DNA from: Turbatrix aceti
Lineage: Eukaryota > Nematoda > Chromadorea > Rhabditida > Panagrolaimidae
NCBI GenBank assembly: GCA_963969345.1
Contig: OZ017770.1
Location: forward strand, 8,007,246-8,071,245
Length of the DNA: 64,000 nt
Direction of reading: 5' to 3'
Made by a program: the position numbers and the translations under genes
The notes under the pieces: generated by a model
Seen by the model: the letters and a program-made list of their open reading frames with translations, nothing else
The model's database searches: none
What the model was told of the DNA's origin: nothing
Shown: piece by piece, positions 31,201 to 43,200 of the stretch
How the letters are laid out: every line of letters starts with the position of its first letter
Position numbering within the stretch: the stretch's first letter is position 1

Positions 31201-33648
31201 CCTTGTACGCGTCGCCTTGAGGACATTGGGGTTCCGCTGAAATTTTACAAATTAACATTTGTTGTTAATCTTTGTAAACAGCTTACGAATGATGTTCTCG
31301 CAGGTGTTTTGGCACTCCAAAAGAGTCTCGAAATTGTTGTCATTGCCCTGGCATCCGGTGTAGTCGAAGATCTCGCACGCACGGGTGATTGCGTTGTACC
31401 AATACCGGCGAACGCTCTGTTTGCAGTCGCCCAGACGCAGCGGTTGAGAGCAGATAGCTTCTGAAAATGTGAACTTGAGGGTGATAAGCAAATTGTGCAT
31501 GACATACGTGGCCGCGGGCAGCAGACATTATGATCACTCTGGCATTCATGGGTGCTGGGGCAGTCAGAGTTGCTGGAACAACGCTGGTTGTTGGATCCGA
31601 TCTTAAGAGGCGTTCCGTAGTTGCACTGCAACTTTGCGCAGAAAAGTTCGCATTCGGCTGACGACTTGAAGTTGTTGTAGTTTCCGAGGGCTCCGTGATA
31701 GGTGAATGCGATGCAACGGCCTTGTTCTGCATCATAGTAGTATCGGCTCGAAGTTGCGTATGTGAGACTGAAGGTGCGCTTCATCGGTTGGCCGGGATCA
31801 AAGTTGGTAGATCGGAGAAGGTCGTTGGGACGGCCACCACCATTGCTGCAGACACTGGCAACCGTAGGACAGCAGAGTTGCATAGAACCGACGGCTGTGC
31901 ACTCAAAGTTGTTGGCACACGAACTGGCAGTTTGACAGTTGCTGACAGGTTCGTCTTCGTTCATCTGATTGCCACTGAGGTACTGAGGCGAGCCGCGCTT
32001 GCATGCTAAAAAATGTTGTTGTTTTTTTTTCAATTTGCTATAGGGGAAATCTTTGCTTCAAACGTACTGTCTCGGCAGTAAGATTCGCAGTGTTCACGAG
32101 TCTTGAAGTTGTTGGGAGATTGCATTTCTGTCTCATCCCAAGGATCCCACATGAATTGTTCGCAGGTTCCAGTCACTGCATTGTACCACCAACGGGGTCG
32201 GACTCCGGCGGGAGCAGTGGCACCGCTGTCTGCTTCACGCTTGGGTTGAATACATGTGAACGCTAAAAAAAGAAATCATTTGTCGTGACCTTTCAACGAT
32301 AAATCCGATAAATCTGGTCTGCGACCACAGACACAATACTCTTCTAGACATCAATACATACGTTACCACAATTCCTAGAAGCGACAAACAAACATCGGAT
32401 TGACCAATTGTATCCCTCACACCATTCAGTAGATTTGCAAACAAATCGACTGAATAGCGTGCACATTTTTATAACAGTAAAAAAAACTTTCACTGACCTC
32501 GGTTAGGACAACAGATACCGTCACTGCCAGGATGAATGTCGTAGACACCCTCCATGGCTGCCTTGACGTTGCTCATGGACGACGGAGCGGTCACACAATC
32601 ATAGATATCGGCGATGTAGAGACCGTTTCCAGAGCTGAAGGGCTCCTGGCCATAGACACAGGCCCCACCGCCATTGGGAACGAAATTGGTGTAATCAGTG
32701 GCGGTAGAGCTGCAGAACTGGAGAGGATTGACGTGTTCGCCCATGGGAATTTCTTGGTCATCAGGATCGGTCATGGCTGCGTTGCGCATCTGCGAAACCG
32801 GCATTGTCAGAAGGTCATCGTCGTATTCGGGCAGGGGACACTTTGGAACTGGATCACCGTCCTCTCCGGAATGAAGAACACATACGATACCATCACGCGT
32901 CTTGGACATGACGTAGGGAATACCGTTGACATCTTCGGGACACTCACACCGACTTTTCTCGCATCGGCTTTCGGGCCAAACAGCTGAGCACTGTTCTGCG
33001 TATTGACAGCCGCTTTCACCAGGATTTTTTTCTAAAATGACACGGTTTGGTTGAAAGATGGCTTCGTTTAGGAAAACGAAAACATGTTAGAAAGTGCTTA
33101 CTGAGATAGCAATATCCTTGAATTGCGACGAAATTGCTGAGACAGGTGCAGGTTCCGGTAGAACAGAACATGCCGGTGAGACAGTCGGTGTTAAACGAAC
33201 AGAAGTCACCGACTCTGCCTGATCCAGAGACACCCTGTCGCTTGTAGCGATCATGGGGATTGACACAGCGGTCACCCACAAAGGTTTTTCCGCTCTGGCA
33301 AGACTTTCGGACGTATTGCTTCTTTGCAACATCGCAAACTAGGTAATCGGTTTCGTGGATAGTTATTTGGCTGAAATAATAGTTCAGTTTTGGAAAATGT
33401 CTGATCAATTAATGGACTTACTTATTCTTAGGATCACAATGTAGGCTAGCAACCCGTTCATCCTTGAAGCATTTGTCACCCAGTGATGTCAGTTTGCATG
33501 AACCACAGGCATCTCCAATCTGGCATTGCGATTGGCTTGTTGCGTATACTGAAAAGCATAAAAGGTTATTGATAGACAGTTGAATGAACTTACCTGATAG
33601 ATAAAGGTTAACAGCAACGAAGGCAAGCACCCGCAACCTCAGTAGCAT
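28204..33648 (-). CDS. Large secreted Kunitz/lustrin-repeat protein, paralogue 1
   Basis: A multi-exon gene with a signal peptide ([18 protein letters not shown]) split by an intron. A Cys-box follows, then an EB-like module (C-S-F-N-T-D-C...C-T-C-L) near 33110-33210 and a linker with paired Cys. Five Kunitz units lie near 32070-32265, 31640-31860, 31285-31460, 30850-31040 and 30540-30720, interleaved with lustrin-type repeats (C-P-x-G...C-P-x-x-Y-x-C...C-C). Eight or more lustrin repeats, two EB-like EGF-sized modules (29040-29370) and three more lustrin repeats complete the C-terminal half. The stop is at 28204-28206 after C-R-E-I-Q-Q-D. Kunitz units 1 and 2 lack the Cys14-Cys38 pair, while 3-5 have all six Cys. 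Such proteins are secreted, probably cuticular or extracellular matrix, and may inhibit serine proteases. The exon list is approximate. Confidence 0.85.
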
Positions 33649-34568
33649 GACTGTGGATCGGTGGCTTCGTATAGCAACAACAGAATATAACTAATTAGCC
33701 TTTTGACCTCTTTTTCGATTAATGACTGACAACTTCTTTTCGTTTACTGGTATACTGGTAGGAAGGCCCAGACTCGGCTGCGTTCGATAAAGCAAATCGT
33801 TTTGTATTGACAATAAAGGCGAAGACGATTGAGGCGAGCGTAACGTGTATCGAAGTAAGGAGGGGGAGATCTGGCTGCTCCCCTTTCGGGGAGTTTTTGC
33901 TTTTACCAGAGGGTTTTGAGTGAAAGTGTATGCACGTGTGTCTATGTGTAAGTGAGTGGAATCGGGTAAGATTTGTGGCCACTGTCCACCCCCCACCCTT
34001 TAAAGAAGATTTTCAAATGCTTGGCGGTACGCGCGTTGATCTACGACAATGAAGTGGTCACCTACGACCCGACGTCGTTTACGTCGTCTTACCTCCTCTT
34101 GAGTGAGCGCTAGATGGTTGTCAATGTCAAGCACAGGTCATCTTTGTTGGTTCTTTTGGGAGTTTGGGATTACAGAAAAGTTATCCACAAAAATGATGTA
34201 ATTAGAAAAAAATCATGTATCTATCGAATAAACAGACACAATTATAATTTTCAAAAATCACGCAATGTCTGCTCTGCGCCACTTAATCCGATTAGTCATA
34301 ACTTCAAAGGAGTGATAAACAACTGATCCCGATCTACCCAATATCGGATTAATTTGCTGCTTATTAATCTCTTTAGTGCTTGTTTGACATTTGTATTAGA
34401 CCACTGAGGTGTATCCACGTCGTTGTTCCTTGTCTTTGTTGTCCCCTGAGTCTCCGTTCGATTATCTTTAATGATGAACTGAATTTATTGTCTTAACAAA
34501 CCCCAAAATTGAGCAAACGAATACTACAAAAGAAGAAAACAAGGAATAAAATATATCACCAATGAAAG
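33649..34568. other. Intergenic between array genes 1 and 2
   Basis: Contains the promoter of array gene 1 and the 3' flank of gene 2. No further gene was seen; open frames at 33691-33996 look like chance. Confidence 0.45.
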
Positions 34569-37500
34569 TTAGAGCGTCATAACCGGTGCAAAAACATTAG
34601 CAGCAAAAATTGTCCGAGTATCAGTGCTTGTGACATCCGCAGGCGTGATCGTGATTACGGATTTACTGAAAAAGAATTGTGACATTAAGTAGTTGAAAAC
34701 ATGCGACCACAAGTATCTCAATGAGGTCTTGAGTGCTAAAGAAAAAAATCAGGTAGTTAGTGACGTTTGTTACCACGTGCGACAAATCGTAAAAGATAAA
34801 ATATATTACCGCATTTAATTTTAAACGAAGGATCGACAGATGATTGTTCGTCGGTTGCGTGATTCTCACAGTCGCTGAGAACTTGGTCGTGCAAGTAGCT
34901 GCTGGCAGCCTTGGTGCGGCAACAAATATTGTTGGTACAGTAGAAGCCGCCGGGGCACTTTCCGGTGGCTGCGCAAGACAGAGGAAGGGTCGTGCGTGGG
35001 AACAGATATGGAGTGGAACCATCGGGACACGTCTTGGCAGACTTCGCAGATGCGCTATTTTTGGTCTTAAGTCCTGTACGGTTGCGTTTTTCAGTACTAG
35101 ACGAGGATTTGCAACAGATGTAATCCTTGACAACCTTTGAATAAGTACACTTGTATGGTGAAGTGCAGGGCGATTGAGTACAAACTGTCGCCATCGTTGT
35201 GCTGTCCCGATGCGGCTCTTTGTTTGATTGAACCCCACAAATACTCGCCACACATCGTCCCTTATATCCGACCGTGTTTTTGGGACAGACACAAGCATTT
35301 TCCCGACAGATACTACCGTTGACGCATTGCTGACTGATTTCACAAGAATCTGTGAGCTCCATTTTTTTGTAACATTTTCCCTGGTATCTGACGTGGCCTG
35401 GAGGACAGTTGACGGCAGGAGCCTGCGTAGGGGTCAGCTTGGTGATCGTGACACAACGTCCATCCACTTCCCTGGTGTTTTTGGGACACGCGCAGAGGAA
35501 AGAGATGCATTGCGTAGTGACAGGACACTGAACTTGGAGCACGCAGGGATCACCGATCTGGCGAGGCACGCACTCGCCGTCTTTCCAGAGCTGGTCAATA
35601 GGACACTTGTGAGTGTTAATGCCTCGGGCAGGTGCATCTGGCTTAGTTGTGGTGGTTTCTTCAATAAATTCTTCGGGTGCTTCGGTGGTGCTGCTGGCAA
35701 ATTCTTCATATCTGGTAGTCCTTTGGGGTGTCTGTGTTGTAGTACTCGTAGTTGTAGATGGAAAGGTTTCGTGACTGTCTGCGGTGCAGCATACAAATCT
35801 CTGTTTTTCTGTCATCTGGCAAACGTAGCCCTGAGGACACTGATTAGCCAGGTTGGGTTTGCATTCTTTGGCGTTGCCTGTCATGTCTACGTATGCCACT
35901 GAGTTTAGAGGACAGCCTGCCTTGTGGCCACAGCATTGGAATTGTTTGTTTCGTTCTGAGAACTGACAGAAGTAACCCATAGGACAGGATTGCGGAGATG
36001 AAGCAGTACAGGTCATAGGGTTTGATACACCTTCAGGAGTATAGGCAATCTGACCAACGGGGCAGCCTTGTTCGATGGACATGACTTCATCCTCTTCGAT
36101 GGGTTCCTTTCCGCAGCATTGGTATCTCTGGAAAGACACGGCGTACTGGCATGAATACTTGTCGGGACATGGCATGTTTTTGGGATTAAACGGATCACAG
36201 GAAACAATCTGTCGACGAATGGAATAGGCGTATTCACCCGGAGGACAGCCTTCTGTCACTGCCGTGGTCTCACCGCCCTTGCAGCAGTAGCCAGTAGTCG
36301 CTCCCGGCGTTTTCTGGCAACGATATCCTGGCGGGCATGAAATAAAGGCTCCTGGCGTACAGATCTTGGGCATCTGAGTGCGTTCATCAACTAGGAATTC
36401 TCCTCCAATACGGCAAACCGCTAAAGAAATTATTAGAAGGAGCAAAAAAAAGTAAAAAGTGTACTAACGTTGTGCGCTGCAGCAATAACCCTGCAAGACG
36501 CCAGCCGATCTGCTCTGACATGAATAACTATTGGGACACCCGTTGTACACGTTGTTCAGAGAGCATCGAAGAGGCTGTAGGGTTTTGGTCTCCCTGTAAA
36601 GAGCTCGGCCATCAGGACAGACATCTATAACTTTTTCAAAAATTAGATCAAAACACATCGAGAGCAACCGACTTCCTGCAGTCGAAGCGCAGCAGTAGTA
36701 TCGATTGTTGACGGCACTAAACCTGCATAGGTAGTTAGCGGGACACGATCCAGGCATGTTGATAGCACATTCCTTGATTGATTCGTCCGCGGCGTTGACA
36801 AATGTTTTTTCACCCTCCGGGCAGAAGTTTGAAGGCGGTGTGCCGCAACACACGTGCTTTGAAGATAGACTGTCGTATCTGCAGGTGTAATCAGGAGGAC
36901 AGCTGTTGAGGAACTGCGCGCTACATTCAATTACACGTTTTGTGTTCACGTCTTTGTAGGCAATCTCGCCCGGATGGCATGCTGCAGACGAACAGAAGTT
37001 TTTGCAGTGATCCAACGAACCAAAGTTGTTCAGATTTCCATTGCAACCGTTGAAACCAAATGTTGAACACTCTTTGGTGACAATGTTGAAGTAAAACCTA
37101 GTAATAGACATCTTAGCGCACTGGTTACCCTGCTGAGGAGGAAGAGAGCAGATATGAGCCTTCGTAGGGCAACAACGCTGAGCCATGTTTCCATTGACAT
37201 TGATCGAGACGCATTCATGGGTAGCGGGACACTTGGAGCTCTCAGTGCAAGTTGTGAACTGGTTCGTAGCGACATCTCGCAGCGGCTGACCCCCATTGGG
37301 ACATCCACCGACTCCGCAGTAGTCCTGGCATTCTTCCAGTGACTGGAAATTATTTGGATTGCCGTCGCAGCCTTCGTACTGGAAAGATTCGCAGGTCTGT
37401 TTGTTGGTGTTGAAATAGTATCGGAAGGACTTTCCCGCTCCACATTGCACACCCTTGTCAGAGCTCAGCGAACATGTGTGAGCCTTAGTAGGACAGCAGC

Positions 37501-39624
37501 CATGAGTTGATCCGTCAAAGTTGCATTCATAATTGGGAGGACAAGATTTTGTAATAGATTTTGTGTTGCAAGTAGTGAAAAGACCGTTGATGTTTCGATG
37601 CGCTCTACCCTGAGGACACATGGGCTCCATGACGATGTTTCGGCACTTTTGTTGGCAAGAAATGAGAGAATCAAAATTGTTGTCATTTCCCTGGCATCCG
37701 GTGTAGGAGAACATTTCGCATTGCCGGGTACCGGCGTTGTACCAGTATCGACGAACGCTGTTGGTACAATCGCCTAGACGTTTTGGCTGCGTGCAAATGG
37801 ATTGAGCCGTAGGACAGCACACTTTGTGAACAACTTCGCACTGATGAGACGACGGGCAATCGGTATTTGATTCGCATCGCTGCCATTCGTCGCCGATACG
37901 GAGAGGGTTCCCGTTTTCACAAACCACTAAAAAATTATTACTAAATATTTAATTGTTAAAAAAAGACTTCTTACATTTGGAACAAAAGTTTTCACAGTCC
38001 TGTTTAGTAGCAAAATTATTGTAGTTTCCAAGTCCGTCGTAGAGGAATGTGAGGCATCGACCCTGTTCCACGTCGTAGTAGTACCTGCTGATAGTCTTAC
38101 TTCCGGCAATTGCGACTCCTCGGTCGTAGTTGTCCAGTGGCTGATAGAAAAGTGGTCTGCCACCGTGGAGGCTACAGACATGTGCTACAGTAGGGCAGCA
38201 GGTTTGGTGCGAACCGATGAGGTCGCATGAGTGCTGCGAAGAGCATGCTGTGGTGCTGTGAAGGCAATTGCTGACAGGTGCGTCATCCAGAATGCTCCAT
38301 TTTGACTCCGTGAACTGTGTTGGGCCTCTTCGGCAAGCTGAAATGAAATATAATCAAGCGAAAAATGGTTAAAACAATTACTGTCTCGGCAGTAGCTTTC
38401 ACAGTGTTCCATGGTTCGGAAGTTGTTTGGCGAGGCGCTATCTGCCTGATTTGGATCCCAGAGGAACTGACTGCAGGTTCCGGTGATTGAGTTGTACCAC
38501 CAACGGGGAATCGAAGGCTCATCGCCTTGTTCAAGAGGCTGAATGCAGACAAAAGCACGGCTGTGACAGCAAATACCGTCGACAGAGTTGGCATACTCAG
38601 GGAAAAATTCTGAGTTGACCTGGGGATGGGGGACGCAGTTGTAGATATCAGCAATGTAGATGTCGTTATCGCCATCGGGGTAGACACACCAACTTGAACC
38701 GTCTCCGCCGTTGGAAGACCGAATTTCTGTGCTGGAGCTCGTACAGAGCACTGGCATGTAGGTGTTAGGGTTGAGAGGATGGGTTGTTGGATTGGCAAGA
38801 ATGGCGGAGGGATTGGGCATGTCGACGTTTGCAGGCTCGGGCAGGGGACAAGCGGGAGGCACACCGGCGGGCACGCAGACCGTGCCATCTCGGGTTCTGG
38901 CTGGAGCAGTCTTGGGTGGGCATTCGCACATGCCGGTAGACGAGCATCGAGATGCCGGCCAGACGGCTTCGCATTGTTGGTCTTCAACGCATCCACTTTC
39001 GCCGGGATTGACTTCTGAAAAAAAATCGATTGTAGATTTGCTTTGAGGGATAGACAAAAACATACTTGGCCAGCAGTAGCCACCAATTGCAATGTAGTCT
39101 GACAAACAGATGCAGACACCCATAGAACAAAACATTCCGCGCTGACAATCAGTGTTAAAAGCACAGGTATCACCGGTTCTGCTGCCACTGGAGCGCTTCT
39201 TTCCTTTGTAGGGCCTCTTTCCTTCACATTGCTGTGTGTTCAAAGCAAATTCCTTGTGCTGAGGACAGTGCAGCACCTGGTAGCGTTCGTTCTGGCACTC
39301 AAAGTACCCCGTTGGATCTACCCTAGTTTGGCTAAAAAATTAAAAAATGCGTTAAAAGTTAAAAATTTGTGATAACTTGCTTTGTAATCTTGTCACAAAA
39401 GAAGAGGGCCTGCTTGGGTGTTCCCGACTGGCATGCATCATTAGCGTGAATGAGTTGGCATTCATCGCAGTCTAAATGTGGCTCGCAGTAGCATTCCGCA
39501 AGCGCTGCAAAAAATAGGTATCAGTTTAGGTTAGGTTAAACATGACAACAAGTAAAAGATACTTACCGAACAGTGTTAGTATCAATAGGATTGATCGAAG
39601 CGAACAATTGTATAACGATCTCAT
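34569..39624 (-). CDS. Large secreted Kunitz/lustrin-repeat protein, paralogue 2
   Basis: The start at 39624 opens a signal peptide (R-S-I-L-L-I-L-T-L-F-G). The second exon (C-Y-C-E-P-H-L-D-C-D-E-C) leaves through a GC-AG intron (GCAAGT) at the position where paralogue 1 has GTAAGT. An EB-like module is near 39080-39190. Kunitz units are near 38385-38560, 37965-38180, 37640-37790, 37320-37490 and 36980-37150, with a Thr at the P1 position of unit 3 (G-D-C-T-N). Lustrin repeats follow to about 35780. Then come a Thr-rich spacer (T-T-S-T-T-T-Q-T-P), EB-like modules (35190-35610) and two more lustrin repeats. The C-terminus after 34800 differs from paralogues 1 and 3 and its last exons are unsure; the stop at 34569 is my best joining. 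Confidence 0.8.
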
Positions 39625-40208
39625 CACTCTGACCCTACAAACGTACGACTGAGGATGACTACAAACAATTAAAGACCGATAACAACGCAAAAAAGCTACT
39701 GAAGGACCACATAAATCTCGCTCTTACGCATCAAAATGAAGAAAAAACAAAATATTTGTCTGTGAGGGTAGCGGTGATGGCGAGTCGGTCATCGTATTAG
39801 CGAATCATTGCTCGTTTCTTCGTTTTTTTTTCGATATGGAATTATCGCTTTTGTCTTTAGCTAACTCGCTAACACGTAGTTACCCTTTGACATCGAACAG
39901 TATACGTATGGATTGTTTGTTCATATACTTGCTACTTAATTTCTTTTGTCGCAAACGAGGAAATCACGACATTGTGCTTAAACTAGCGGACATTAGGCGC
40001 GCGTGGTGCGGTGGTCACAAGTGCTTGAGATTTAACGGGAAATTCAAGAGGCTTTGAGAAGTCGGTTTAGATGCGAAACGTTCGACCTTTTTGATCGCGC
40101 ATACATATCGTAGTAGTGAGAATTCCGAAGGAACAAATACACAAAAAATCTGTACTTTATTGGCAATCAAAAATGCAAGGGACAAGACATTCGTGCAAGC
40201 GACTGAAT

Positions 40209-43200
40209 TTAGTCTTCTTCCGATAATCCGACTTCTCGGCAGACACCTCCTACTGGAGTCATTGATGAAGGGCATGAGGTTTCTGAAATTTAAGCTTGAT
40301 AAAAAAATTCAGACTGATAAAAAAAACTCACGGCAGCGTTTGATAAACCGATTATTAATTTCTGTTTCAACCAGCACCATGTATGAAGGACAATTTGTTT
40401 TCTGTTGTGGTTTTTTACTATTTTTTGAAACTTTCGATCTCACCGGTGATTTGTGACTACCATTTCTGGTGGATGCTGGAGGACGAGGCGTGTAGTTTTC
40501 TTCTTCCAGCTTCACTGTTTCGGATTCAAATTGTGGTCGTGTTAATTTCTTGTTTTTTGGTACAAAGAAATTAAACTTGCTTAAAATCGATGTTGAATTT
40601 TCGTTTTGGTTTTTTGTTGGATGATGTCGAATAGAACTGGACTTTTTCTTCGGTGTGGAAATTATTCTACAACAAATTTTGCTCTTGCTTGTTTGACTTC
40701 TTAAACACTGAGCATTTTTAGGGCATCTGTTGTTGTTTTTATTGCACGTAACCGGAAGTTGTGAGTGCTGTGTTAGAATGAGACTTCCAACAGGACAGAC
40801 AAAGTTGAGACTTCTGAGACTGTTACCTGCAGTTGACCTGTTACCACAGCAGACGTATTTCCTGAGCTTGGTGATGTACATGCACTTGTACCCGGCTGAA
40901 CAAGCGTCTCCTCTCATGCAGGAATGGTATCTGCCGTTGATGAGTTCGGCCCGAAGAGGAGAGGGACAGACATTTGGGAGCTTCGGTTGTTTAGGCTGTT
41001 TGGGTTTAGGTGCAACGTAGGGCATAGAAGTGGTCGGTCTTGCCTGCGGCGTGGTTTTGAAGGTGCAATAGCCGTTGTTGGCGACCATATCGGCTGGGCA
41101 TTGACAGGTATCCTTGATGCATAACGCGTTGTTCAAACATTGAAGACTTGAAATACAGGGTTCACCAATTGTTACAAGTTTATGACAGCTATTTTTAATC
41201 TTCACTTCGTTTTCTGTGCATGTAACTTAAAAAATAGATGCTATTAGTTGATTTTATCAAAAAAATAATGACTTACTTATTTCTTTTCTCACGCATTTTC
41301 CCTCGATGGTCTCAAAGTTGCTCAGGCACTGACAAAGCTTGTTGTTTGAGCAGTAAGCGTGATCGGGGCATTGTTCCTGAACCTTGCACGCCTCGTTGAT
41401 TTTTATCCTTTCGTAGCACTCTCCGTTGGATTTAACTTGATTTGGTAAACAAACTGAAAATTTTATTTTTTACTTGGTATATACCGACAAAAATGCACAC
41501 TTACTGTCTTTGGCGGTGCAACATACGTCTTTTCCAGTCTTTCCCTTGATGCATTGAAATCCATCCGGACATCCGACTGCTGATTTCATATCGCATGATT
41601 CGGGTTCACCAGAAATGCTTACAAACGCGACGTGACCAATTGGACAATCCCCGCTAATTCCGCAGCATTGAAATTGTTTGTTTAGCGCTGAAAACTGACA
41701 AAAATAGCCTGTTGGACACGAGAACGTAGCCGATGTGCAGGTTTTGGGTTCGCCGGTGCTATCATCGATGAGTGCAATTTGTTTTGCCGGACACCCATCG
41801 TTTATTGGTTCTGAAAAAAAAAGTTAAAATTGAACTTTTTTATTATCGCGTTTATTGTCTGTCTAACTTTCAACAATGGCAGGCATGATGTCGGGACCGC
41901 AGCACTGATACCTCTGCTTGGCCAGCGACCATTGGCACGTAAAGCTCTCAGGACATCCCTTGGATTTTAAATTGAAAGGATCGCATTTGACGATTTCGTT
42001 TCGCTCCATGTAAACAATGTCACCAGGGGGGCAGCCGTCGCTCTCGCCTCCGACAAAATCACTCTTCTTGCAGCAATACCCCATCGGACCACTGTTCGCG
42101 CTTTGACACCCGTAGCCAGCGGGACAGGAGACGTATTGACCCATTGCGCATGCCCGCGGCATCTGTGTCATTTCATCGACGTAGTACTCTTCTTTGTTCG
42201 GACAAATGTCTGAAAAACAGACAAATTTGTTGTGTGACTTTTAATTTTAAAGTCTGAGTCTAAAACAAACCTTGTGCTGAGCAGCAGTATCCCTGAAGCG
42301 CATCTTTCAAGCCGGACATGCAAACGAAGCTTTCGGGGCATCCGCTGTGGAGCAGACTCATCGTACATCGAAGTGGCTGTTTTGTAGTAGTTTCCTTAAA
42401 AGGAGCCCTGCCAACTGGGCAGTAGTTTTTGTTCTTTTCGAGCGAAGTGCAACAGAAATAACGGTTTTTGACAGGATTGAACCGACAAAGGTAGTCTGGA
42501 GGACAGGAATGATGCTCGCTGATTAGGCATTCCTTCATCGTCATGTCAACAGCGTTTATGTAAGCCTTCTCGCCTTGAGGACACACTCCCATGTCCGTCG
42601 CGCCACAGCATACGTGGCGATCTGTCAGCTTATCGTATCGGCATTCAAAATTATTAGGACAACTGTGCTGCATGTCTACGCGGCAGGTAACTGGCTCGTG
42701 TGTGTTGGGGTTGAGGTAGACAATGTCCCCAGCTTTACAGGCCGTAGAATGACAAAAGTTATTGCACTGGTTCATGGAAGCAAAATTGTTGGGATTTCCA
42801 TCGCATCCGTTGTACCCGAAAGAAGAGCATTTCTTAGTAACAATGTTGAAGTAGTATCTCGTGACCATCGTAAGCCCATTGGAACACAGGAAAGATCCCT
42901 GCTGGGGTGGGAGACCGCAGATGTACGAGCGACTCGGGCAACAACGATTTGATCTCAAACTGCCCATGGCAATGCTTTGGCACTCGTGAGTGTGTGGGCA
43001 GGTTTCTTTGCTGTCGGAACACCCAAGCATGGATCCGCTGTTATCTCGAAGCGGGGTACCTCCGTTGAGGCATCCTCCAACTCCACAGTAGCCTTCGCAG
43101 TCCGTGCGAGTTGCAAAATTATTAGAATTACCGTCGCATCCCAGGAATTCAAAGCTTTCGCATTCCATTGTGCTAGGGTTGTAGTAGTACTTGAACGAAA

